Assembly (NCBI RefSeq): GCF_900105385.1
Contig: NZ_LT629772.1
Coordinates: 4,588,001 to 4,652,000 of the forward strand
DNA length: 64,000 bases
Direction: 5' to 3'
DNA from: Microlunatus soli
Lineage (GTDB): Bacteria; Actinomycetota; Actinomycetes; Propionibacteriales; Propionibacteriaceae
Part shown: piece after piece, positions 49,591-59,000 of the stretch
How the letters are laid out: each line of letters starts with the position of its first letter
Numbering within the stretch: position 1 is the stretch's first letter
Position numbers and translations under genes: made by a program
Notes under the pieces: model-generated
Seen by the model: only the letters and a program-made list of their open reading frames with translations
Databases searched by the model: none
What the model was told of the DNA's origin: nothing

Positions 49591-51162
49591 ATGTCCGAGC
49601 CGAAGAAGTCACCCGGCACCGATCTGGCGCCGCCGGTCCAACACGCGGGTGAGGACGAGGACGCCCGGCTGGAGGAATTCGGGTACAAGCAGAACTTGGA
49701 TCGCTCCGTCGGCCGGATCGCCTCGTTCACCATCGGCTTCTCCACGATCAGCGCGACCACGGCGGTCTTCACCGGGTTCGGTGCCGGCTACCTGAACGCC
49801 GGACCGCCGTTCGTCTGGACGCTGTTCCTGGCCATCCCGGTGTTCCTGCTCTGGACCTTGATCGCCGCGGACGTCGCGGCCAAGATCCCGCTCGCCGGCT
49901 ACGCCTATCAATGGACGAGTCGCCTGAACGGCTCCAGCTTCGGCTGGTTCACCGGATTCGCTGCGCTGATCGGCTGGGTCAGCGGGATGACCAGTCTCGG
50001 CTATGTCTTCGCCGGCTACCTCGGCAGCGTTTTCGGCTGGCGGCTCACCCAACCGCAGCAGATCTTCATCGCGATCGGCACCGTCATCGTCTGCGTGATC
50101 ATCAACGCCTACCGGGTCCGGTTGGCGACCTTCATCAACAACATCGGCGTCGGTATCGAACTCGTCGTGACGATCGTCGTCACCGCGGTCGTCGCCGTGG
50201 TCGCGTTCGTGATCACCGGTGACGCGCAACCGCTGTCGTCGCTGTTCGTCGGCCACAGCCCGGACGAACAGACGCCGTACATCCTCGCCTGGCTTGCGGC
50301 ATCGCTGGGTCCGTTCTTCGGCCTGGTCGGTGTCGAAGCGGTGGCCGACGTCGCCGAGGAGACCAAGCGGGCGCGCCGGGTCATCCCGCGGACGATGCTG
50401 TACGCCTTCGCCACCTCGTGCGTGATCGAGTTCTTCATGTATCTGGTGTACGTCTTGGCGATCAAGAACCCGGCCGCCCTGGCGAACACGTCGGCGCCGA
50501 TCGAGGAGATCATCACCCAGCAGGTCGACCCGGTGTTCTCCCGCGTCGTGGTGGCTGCCGCACTGACCAACATCCTGGTCTGCCTGCTGTCCAATGTGCT
50601 GGTCGGGACCCGGCTGCTCTACTCGCTCTCTCGGGACAACATGATGCCGTTCTCCCGGGTGCTGCGGCACGTCTCGCCGGAGCGGAAGACACCCTCGACG
50701 GCAGTACTGACGCTCGGCGCGGTCTCGGTGCTGATGCTGCTCTCGGCACTGATCAGCCAGCAGGCGTTCAACTATTTCCTCGGCATCGCGACGTTGGCGT
50801 TCTTCACGACCTACGTGCTGCAGACGATCGGACTGCTGGTGGCGACGGCACGCCGGCGTATCCCGCAGGCCGAGCCCGGAACCTTCGATCTCGGTCGGGC
50901 CCGGACACCATTGCTGGTGATCAGCCTGGTCGTCTTCCTGATCGTCGAGGCTGCTCTGATCTTCCTGCCGGCGTTCGCCGGCAACGGATTCGTGTTCGCC
51001 GGAGTGGTCGCACTGGCCGCGCTGTGGTGGCTCCTGGTTCTTCGTCGGCGACTGGCGGTGGGACAGGCCGGTCCACGTTTCGCACAAGATCATCCCGACG
51101 AGGTCCAGCCGGTCGGCACGATCGGATCCACCGAACCTCGGGTCGGCACGGGTAGCGACTGA
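49591..51162 (+). CDS. APC-superfamily permease (amino acid permease type)
   Basis: 523 residues; AAGGAGGAG precedes the ATG. After an acidic N-terminus (HAGEDEDARLEEFGYKQNLD) come about 12 membrane helices. The first has ASFTIGFSTISATTAVFTGF, followed by AAKIPLAGYAYQWTSRLNG, FGLVGVEAVADVAEETKRAR, and NVLVGTRLLYSLSRDNMMPF. This matches APC transporters for amino acids, polyamines or related compounds. It is linked to the sugar-type operon by the shared LysR motif. So the imported compound may be an amino sugar, a sugar amine or a small polar molecule outside the usual amino-acid range. The ligand is unknown. Confidence 0.88.
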   Translation: MSEPKKSPGTDLAPPVQHAGEDEDARLEEFGYKQNLDRSVGRIASFTIGFSTISATTAVFTGFGAGYLNAGPPFVWTLFLAIPVFLLWTLIAADVAAKIPLAGYAYQWTSRLNGSSFGWFTGFAALIGWVSGMTSLGYVFAGYLGSVFGWRLTQPQQIFIAIGTVIVCVIINAYRVRLATFINNIGVGIELVVTIVVTAVVAVVAFVITGDAQPLSSLFVGHSPDEQTPYILAWLAASLGPFFGLVGVEAVADVAEETKRARRVIPRTMLYAFATSCVIEFFMYLVYVLAIKNPAALANTSAPIEEIITQQVDPVFSRVVVAAALTNILVCLLSNVLVGTRLLYSLSRDNMMPFSRVLRHVSPERKTPSTAVLTLGAVSVLMLLSALISQQAFNYFLGIATLAFFTTYVLQTIGLLVATARRRIPQAEPGTFDLGRARTPLLVISLVVFLIVEAALIFLPAFAGNGFVFAGVVALAALWWLLVLRRRLAVGQAGPRFAQDHPDEVQPVGTIGSTEPRVGTGSD

Positions 51163-51208
51163 TCAGAACGGCACCGACTGATCAGAACTGGAGCCGACTG
51201 ATCAGAGC
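51156..51208. repeat. Three 19-20-bp direct repeats over two convergent stop codons
   Basis: Units starting CGACTGATCAGA begin at 51156, 51175 and 51195. The TGATCA palindrome in each gives TGA on both strands. The first supplies the APC permease stop and the third the M24 peptidase stop. Confidence 0.75.
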
Positions 51209-52320
51209 ACCAGTAACTCGTGCGGTCGTTTGTTCAGTGCCTCGACGCCGGATGCGGTGACCGCGACGATGTCCTCGATCCGGGCACCCCAGGTGTCGGC
51301 GACGTAGATGCCCGGCTCGATGCTGAAGGTCATCCCCGGCTCGAGGACGGTCTGGTTCCTCTCGACGATGTAGGGATGTTCGTGCACCTCCAGGCCGATG
51401 CCGTGTCCGGTGCGGTGGATGAAGTTCTCACCGAAACCGGCCGCGGTGATGATGTCACGGGCGACCCGGTCCACCGACTCGGCGCTGATCCCCGGGCGCA
51501 CGGCCTCGACCGCCGCCTGCTGCGCCTGCTGCAGCACGGCGTAGGCCTGGCCGACCGCCGGTGCGGGTGTCCCGAGTGCGTAGGTGCGTGTGGAATCCGA
51601 GCAGTAGCCGGACGGCATCGGCCCGCCGATGTCGACGACGACCAGGTCTCCGCGGGCAAGGACCCGATCCGAGGCGCTGTGATGCGGATTGGCGCCGTTC
51701 GGACCGGAGCCGACGATCACGAACTCTGCCGTCGCGTGTCCCTCCTCGACGATCGCGGCGGCGATGTCGGCGGCGACCTCACGCTCGGTACGACCCGGGC
51801 GCAACCAGTCGGCGACCCGGGCATGCACCCGATCGATGGCGGCGCCGGCCGCGCCCAGCTCGGCGAGCTCTGCGCTGTCCTTGCGCATCCGCAGGTCGGC
51901 GACTGCGGGACCGGCCAGGACCAGGTCGCCGGCGCCGGCATCCCGCAGCGCGAACGTGTGCAGTGCGGGCGTCAGGTCGGAGACCGCGATCGGGCCAGGG
52001 GGCAGATCCCGCAGCGCTAGCCGGAAGGGGTCGTCCTCGTCCCGCCAGATCCGTACCTCGATGCCGAGGGCGTCGAAGCGGTCTCGGCCGATGTCGGCGA
52101 ACTCGAGGGCGGGCGAGACGAACGCGACGGGCAGCACGGCATCGGACGGGATCACCAGCGCGGTCAATCGTTCGTGTGAGTGCGTGCTCAGCCCGGTCAG
52201 GTAGCCCAGGTCCGGACCCGGCGTGATCATGACCGCCGAGAGGCCGCCCTTCCGGGCCCGCTCACGGACTTGATCGATCCGGCGCCGCAAGCCGGCGGGC
52301 GTCGATGCAGCAGAGGACAT
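51202..52320 (-). CDS. Xaa-Pro aminopeptidase-like M24 metallopeptidase
   Basis: 372 residues. The C-terminal pita-bread domain has all five metal ligands: Asp in VVVDIGG, Asp in YCSDSTRTY, His in HRTGHGIGLEVHE, Glu in FSIEPGIY, and Glu in ARIEDIV. The N-terminal creatinase-like domain covers about 1-140 (DLGYLTGLSTHSHERLTALV). It should cleave Xaa-Pro bonds or a related amide with two metal ions. There is no ribosome site; TAGGTT (52332-52327) ends six bases before the ATG, indicating a leaderless transcript. It is convergent with the APC permease gene. Confidence 0.92.
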   Translation of the reverse strand: MSSAASTPAGLRRRIDQVRERARKGGLSAVMITPGPDLGYLTGLSTHSHERLTALVIPSDAVLPVAFVSPALEFADIGRDRFDALGIEVRIWRDEDDPFRLALRDLPPGPIAVSDLTPALHTFALRDAGAGDLVLAGPAVADLRMRKDSAELAELGAAGAAIDRVHARVADWLRPGRTEREVAADIAAAIVEEGHATAEFVIVGSGPNGANPHHSASDRVLARGDLVVVDIGGPMPSGYCSDSTRTYALGTPAPAVGQAYAVLQQAQQAAVEAVRPGISAESVDRVARDIITAAGFGENFIHRTGHGIGLEVHEHPYIVERNQTVLEPGMTFSIEPGIYVADTWGARIEDIVAVTASGVEALNKRPHELLVL

Positions 52321-52514
52321 GACCGCAACCTATCGCCACCGGACCAGGCCATCAGCGGCGGATGAGCAAAGCAGCGGATACGTTTGCGTTGCCGATGGTC
52401 ATCAACCTCTTCCTGCTGTTCGAGGCTTTCCGAGACCGTGAGCGTGGAATCAAAGTGGGGTAGCGGCCGGGCGGGCTCGACGTGTCGATTCCGCCGACGC
52501 CGTGGAAATGCCGA

Positions 52515-52542
52515 CAGCCCCGGCCCGACGGGGCCGAGGCTG
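52515..52542 (-). terminator. Hairpin downstream of tRNA-Leu
   Basis: A 12-bp stem with one mismatch and a short loop, very GC-rich, lies 38 bases after the tRNA 3' end on its strand. There is no U-run, so it would be a non-canonical terminator or a transcript-stabilising hairpin. Confidence 0.4.
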
Positions 52543-52579
52543 TAGCGCTGACTTTACTTGTCAGAAAGGATTGCTGCGG

Positions 52580-52665
52580 TGTCCGAGGGGGGACTTGAAC
52601 CCCCAAGCCCCGTGAAGGGCACTAGCACCTCAAGCTAGCGCGTCTACCAATTCCGCCACCCGGAC
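52580..52665 (-). tRNA. tRNA-Leu (GAG anticodon)
   Basis: 86 bases on the minus strand. The acceptor pairs GTCCGGG with CTCGGAC, the D-arm region is GGAATTGGTAGACGC, and the anticodon stem CTAGC/GCTAG closes the loop TTGAGGT with anticodon GAG. A long variable arm (TGCCCTTCACGGGGC) marks a class II tRNA, and the T arm is GGGGGTTCAAGTCCCCC. The discriminator is A, and CCA is not encoded. It reads CUC and CUU leucine codons. Confidence 0.95.
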
Positions 52666-52693
52666 GAGGGTCGCCGCGTGCAGCGGCGGATGA

Positions 52694-52722
52694 ACTATAG
52701 CAACGAGCTGCTGTGCTCCAAA
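52694..52722 (-). promoter_or_regulatory. Promoter of tRNA-Leu
   Basis: On the minus strand TTTGGA (52722-52717), 17 bases, then TATAGT (52699-52694). The predicted start lies about 22 bases before the mature tRNA 5' end at 52665. Confidence 0.55.
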
Positions 52723-52882
52723 GTCGGGCCGTCAACGATCCGGGAGTGATGCCGGAGGGGAGCGATCGAACGCCTCGAGCACGGGTAGCTGATGCATCTT
52801 CGGTCGGCCGGTCGTGCTGCGGGGTCGACGCCCAAAGGTTGTCGAAGCGGGTCAAGTGCGGATGTGACAGGAGGGTCGAAAG

Positions 52883-52911
52883 TTGACCGGTGGGGCGGAT
52901 GGGATTACATC
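52883..52911 (+). promoter_or_regulatory. Possible promoter of the Ig-repeat surface protein
   Basis: TTGACC (52883-52888), 17 bases, TACATC (52906-52911), about 120 bases before the ATG at 53039. Apart from this I see nothing in the 52723-53038 gap except GAAGGG just before the start. Confidence 0.35.
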
Positions 52912-53038
52912 AGGCTGATCTGCGTGGGGATTCGGCAATGCCATTCAAGAATTTTTCTCAAGATCTACTCAGCGCGGCGTGAACTGTGCTTGGATTCTGA
53001 TCTCCTGACGTCTCCCTTTTCCCCCGAAGGGTCATTCC

Positions 53039-56000
53039 ATGCTTCGTCGTCTGGGCTTTCGCGCCTTTGCCGTCGCCGTTGTTGCCATTCTGCTGATTCC
53101 GATCAGCACCCTGGTGTCCCGAGCCGATCCATTGCCCGCCGATTACAGCGGCACAACCCACGGCGACGTGCTGGGGCTCGATGTGACTGCTGCGGGTCTC
53201 ACGATCGGTGCGGCGCTGGGTCACTCCAGCACCGACGTCGCCAGTTCGGGCGACCCTCGGGCTCAGGCGGAGTCGGCGAATCTGGAGGCTGATGCCGTCG
53301 GAATCCCGATTGCGGTGTCGTCCGGGACGGCCGCCTCGGACAGCGGGACGGCCACCGACAACTACGACGTCGGGCTCGGACAGGTCGACGTACCGCCGCT
53401 CCTGGACACCGGCGTGATCACCGGAACGGGCGCGACGCGCTGGCCCGGAGAAGCGATGTGCGTACCGGACGGCAGCCCGATCGCCACCTCCACCACCAGC
53501 CTGGCGAGTGCCGCGCTGGGCATCACCGGGATCGACATCCTGGAACTCGGCGCCGCGTCGACGACCGGCGAGACCCACCTGGACAACGGGTCCGTCGTGT
53601 CCACCAGTTCCGGCGTTCTCGCAGACACATCGTTGATCAACGGCCTGGTGCAGCTGCACGTGCTCGATCAGCCGCGCATCACCGCGACCTCGGACGGCGC
53701 CACCGGGACGGCGACCGCCAACAACTACGCAGTCGCGGTCACCGTCGGCGGGACGACGACCACCCTGCGGGCCGGCGGAACGCTCCCGGTCGACCTGACG
53801 ATCCCGCTGGTCGCCAACGTGCACCTCGACATCTCGGTCGGGTCGTTGCAGGATCTGTCGTCGGGAGCAACGGGATCGGCGAGTACGAGCTTCCTGCGGA
53901 TCACCGGCAGCATCACCGCCCTCGGCGGCGTTTCGCTGGCCAGCCTGGACATCGGCCTGCTGCCGCTGAACGCCACCGCTACCGGTGCTCCGGACGGCGT
54001 CGAATGTGACCGGCTGGACGCCCCGACCATCACCGCGCCGGCCGACGGCGCCGAGACCGACGGTTCGCCGACGATCAGTGGCACCGGAGTTCCGGGCGCC
54101 ACAGTGACCGTCGTCGAGGGCGCCGACGTGATCGGCACGGCGGTGGTCGGTGACGACGGGACCTGGTCACTGCAACCAGACTCTGCGTTGGCCGAGGGAT
54201 CGCACACCATCTCTGCCACCCAGGCCACCGATACAGCAAGCTCCGACCCGTCGAACGCGGTCAACTTCACCGTGCTGGACACCACTCCACCGGGGCCACC
54301 GGTGATCACCGGCCCGCCGGACGGGAGCTCGACCAACGTCGCGACGCCGACGATCAGCGGAACGGCGGAGGCCGGCTCGGTGGTCACCGTCACGACCGAC
54401 GACGGCACCGTGCTGGGAACCGCGGCCACCGATGCTGACGGCAACTGGAGCCTCGTTCCCGACGATCCGCTGGCCGACGGTGCCTACACGATCACGGCCA
54501 CCGCAACCGATGACGCGAACAACACCTCCGAGGCATCGGACCCGGTGACCTTCACCGTCGACACGCAGCTGCCGGACGCACCGGAGATCACCGCACCCGC
54601 CGACGGGTCGACGATCGGTGACGCAACGCCGACGATCACCGGCTCCGGCGAACCCGGAGCGAATGTCGAGGTGTTGGTCGACGGCACGTCACTGGGCACC
54701 ACGACCGTGAACGACGACGGCACCTGGAGCATCGACGTCACCGACGCCCTCGGCGAGGGCGGCCATGTGATCACCGCGACCCAGACCGACCCGGCAGGCA
54801 ATCGCAGCGACCCGACGACCTCGTCGTTCGTTGTCGACACCGTCGCCCCGGCAACCCCGACCATCACCGCACCCGCCGACGGGTCGGTCACCGCCGATGA
54901 CACCCCGGACATCTCCGGTACGGCAGAACCGGGATCCACGGTGACCGTGAGCTCCGACGACGGCACCGAGCTCGGCACGGCGACGGCCGACGACAACGGC
55001 ATCTGGACCCTCACCCCGGATGCCTTGGCCGACGGCGACTACACGATCACCGCGGTCGCGACCGACAGCGCCGGCAACGACTCGCCGACCTCGGCTCCGA
55101 GCACCTTCACCGTCGACACCACAGCTCCGGACGCACCGGTGATCACGGCGCCCGCCGACGGCTCGACCAGCAACGACAGCACCCCGACGATCAGCGGAAC
55201 CGGGGAGGCCGGCACCACGGTCGAGGTCACCGTCGACGGCGACGTGATCGGCACCACGACCGTCGACGAGGACGGCAACTGGAGTCTGCCGGTCCCGGCT
55301 CCGCTGGCCGACGGCGACCACACCGCCACCGCGACCCAGACCGATCCTGCCGGGAACACGTCCGGCGAGTCCGAACCGGTCGCGTTCACCATCGACACGA
55401 CCGCACCGGACGCGCCGGTGATCACTACGCCGGCCGACGGCTCGGTGACCGGCGACAGCACCCCGACCATCAGCGGTACCGCAGAGCCTGGCGCGACGGT
55501 GACCGTGACCACCGCGGACGGCACCGAGCTCGGCACCGCAACCGCGGACGGCGGCGGAGACTGGAGCTTCGCAGCGGATGCCCTGGACGACGGGACCTAC
55601 ACCATCACCGCGACCGCGACCGACGAGGCCGGCAACGGCTCGGTCCCCTCGGAGCCGGTGACGTTCACCGTCGACACGACCGCACCGGAGGCGCCGGTGA
55701 TCACCGGGCCCGCCGACGGATCGACGATCGCCGACAACACCCCGACCATCGTCGGCACCGGGGAGCCCGGCGCCACTGTCGAAGTGAGCATCGACGGTAC
55801 GGTGATCGGCACCGCCGACGTCGGCGACGACGGCACCTGGTCGCTGGATCCGAGTGACGCGCTGGCCGACGGCGAGCACACCGTCACGGCGACCCAGACC
55901 GACCCGGCCGGCAACGTGTCCGGCGCGTCCGACCCGGTCGACTTCACCGTCGACACCACCGCGGCCGGGCCCCCGGTGATCACCGAGCCCGGCAACGGCG

Positions 56001-59000
56001 ACGTCACCACCGATCCGACGCCGACCATCTCCGGCACCGGCGAGGTCGGCAGCACCGTGACCGTCGTCGACTCCGACGGCAACGAGCTGGGTACGGCCGA
56101 GGTCGGCGCCGACGGCAACTGGTCGCTGACCCCGGGCGCGCTGGCGGACGGCACGTACACGATCACCGCCACCCAGACCGACGAAGCGGGCAACGAATCC
56201 GCGGCCTCGGCCCCGGTGATCTTCACTGTCGACAGCACGGCGCCGGATGCCCCGGTGATCACCGCGCCCGCCGACGGCAGCACCACCAACGATCCGCTGC
56301 CCACCGTCACCGGCACCGGCGAGCCCGGTGCGACAGTGTCGGTCAGCGTCGACGGCACCGAGGTCGGCACCACGACCGTGAACGGCGACGGTAGCTGGAC
56401 GCTTCCGCTCACCGACCCGTTGAGCGATGGTGATCATGAGATCACGGCGACCCAGACCGATCCGGCCGGCAACACCTCCGACCCGTCGGAACCCGTCACC
56501 ATCACCGTCGACGCCACCGCACCCGAGGCGCCCGCGATCACCGGCCCGGAAGACGGTTCCACCCTGACCGACCCGACCCCGACGATCACCGGTACCGGGG
56601 AACCGGGGGCGACCGTCACGGTGATCATCGACGGACAGCCGGTCGGCACCGCCGATGTCGGTGACGACGGCAGCTGGTCCTTCGACGTACCCGCCGATTC
56701 TGCGTTGGACGACGGAACCCACGAGATCACCGCGACCCAGACCGATCCGGCCGGCAACAGCTCGCCGGTCTCCGATCCGGTCAGCGTCACGGTCGATGCC
56801 ACCGCTCCGGAACCGCCGGTGATCACCGAACCGGTCGACGGCAGCGTGACCGGTGAGCAGACCCCGGACATCTCCGGTACGGCCGAGCCTGGTTCGACGG
56901 TGACCGTGATCATCGACGGCGACCCAGCAGGTACGACAACCGCGGACGACAACGGTAGCTGGACGTTCACTCCGACCGAGCCGCTCGCCGACGGTGATCA
57001 CGAGATCACCGCGACGGCCACCGACCCGGCCGACAACACCTCCGACCCGTCCGATCCGGTGACCGTCACCGTCGACAGCACCGCACCGCAGGCGCCGGTG
57101 ATCACCGGCCCGGCCGACGGTGCGGTCACCAACGCCGATCCGGTCGCCGTCACCGGTACCGGCGAGCCCGGCGCGATCGTCGAGATCACCGTCGACGGCG
57201 AGGTCGTCGGCAGCACCCAGGTCAACGACGACGGCAATTGGAGCTTCACCCCGTCCGAACCGTTGGGCGACGGCGAGCACACCATCGGCGCCACCCAGAC
57301 CGATGCCGCCGGCAACACCTCACCCGCGGCCGATCCGGTGACCATCACCGTCGACACCACCGCACCGGCCGCGCCGGTGATCAGTTCACCGGCCGACGGC
57401 GCCGCCCTGAACGACGCCACGCCGACGATCACCGGTACCGGTGAACCCGGCGCGACGGTCGAGGTCTTCGTCGACGGCGCATCGATCGGGACCGTGATCG
57501 TCGGTGACGACGGCGGCTGGAGCATCACGGTGCCCGACGATCAGCCGCTGACCGGCGGTGATCACGTGATCACCGCGGGCCAGACCGACCCGGCGGGCAA
57601 CGCATCCCCGGTATCCGACCCGGTCACCGTGACGATCGACTCCGATGTCGCGCCGCCCGGGATCGAATCACCGGCCGACGGATCGTCGACCAACGACTCC
57701 ACGCCGGCGATCACCGGCATCGGCGAGCCGGGGGCGACGGTCACCGTGACCTCGGGCGACACCGTGCTCGGGACCGCGACCGTGGACGGCGACGGCAACT
57801 GGAGCCTCACCCCGGACGCGTTGGCCGATGGTACGTACACGATCACCGCAACCCAGACCGATGCCGCCCAGAACGCCTCCGAGGCATCGGATCCGGTGAC
57901 GTTCACCGTCGACACCGCGGCGCCGGCGGCACCCGCCGTCACCTCACCCGTCGACGGTGCTGCCACCGACGACGCCACTCCGGTGATCACCGGCACCGGA
58001 GAGCCGGGCGCCACCGTCACCGTGATCATCGACGGCGACGATGTCGGTACGGCGGTGGTCGGCGAGGACGGCAGTTGGTCGGTCGAGCTGACCGATCCGC
58101 TGGCTGACGGTGATCACACCGCCAGCGCCACCCAGACCGACCCGGCCGGCAACACCTCCCCGGCATCGGAGCCGGTCGGTTTCACCGTCGACACCGCAGC
58201 CCCGGACGCTCCGGTGATCACCGGACCGGCCGACGGCGCGAAACTGGCGACGAGTACGCCGACGATCACCGGCACCGGCGAGCCCGGCGCGACGATCACC
58301 GTCACCGACGAGGACGGCGATCAGATCGGGACGGCTGTGGTCGGCGCGGACGGCACCTGGAGTCTGGTCAGCACCGAGTTGTTGGACGGTCCGCACGTGA
58401 TCACCGCTACCGCGACCGATCCGGCCGGCAACGTCTCGGACGAATCCGAACCGGTCGGGTTCACCATCGACACCATCGCTCCGGGATCACCGGTGATCGA
58501 CCAGCCGGCCGACGGCTCGACCACCGGCGACAACACCCCGGTGATCTCCGGCACAGGCACGCCGGGCTCGACCGTCACTGTGAGCGTCGACGGCAACCAA
58601 CTCGGCACCGTCGAGGTGGATGACGACGGCAACTGGAGCGTCCGGGTGACCGATCCGCTCGCCGACGGTGAGCACATGATCACCGCGGTCCAGACGGACC
58701 AGGTCGGCAACAGATCCGATCCGACGACCGCCACGGTGACCGTCGACACCCAGGTCGATCCGCCGACCATCACCGGCCCGGTCGACGGCTCGACGATCGG
58801 TGACCGGACGCCGGTGGTGACCGGCACCGGCGAACCCGGTGCGATCGTCGAAGTCGAGGTGGACGGTACGAAGGTGGGAACGGTGGAGGTCGACGCGGAC
58901 GGCTCCTGGTCGATCCCGATCACCGACGCTCTCGGCTACGGCGAGCACCGGGTCACCGCGATCCAGACCGATGCCGCCGGCAACGCCAGTGAGGCGGTCG

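Noticed and set aside
49609-51093. Minus-strand open frame of 494 codons opposite the APC permease
   Set aside because: Its charged, low-complexity sequence is the complement of membrane-helix codons; the permease is convincing.
52580-52665. tRNA-Leu as an attachment site of an integrated element
   Set aside because: No integrase gene and no direct repeat of the tRNA 3' end were seen in the window.
54689-57280. Minus-strand open frame of 863 codons opposite the Ig-repeat gene
   Set aside because: It is the shadow of the repeated coding units in GC-rich DNA: low-complexity Gly/Arg/Val/Asp sequence, no ribosome site and no recognisable domain.
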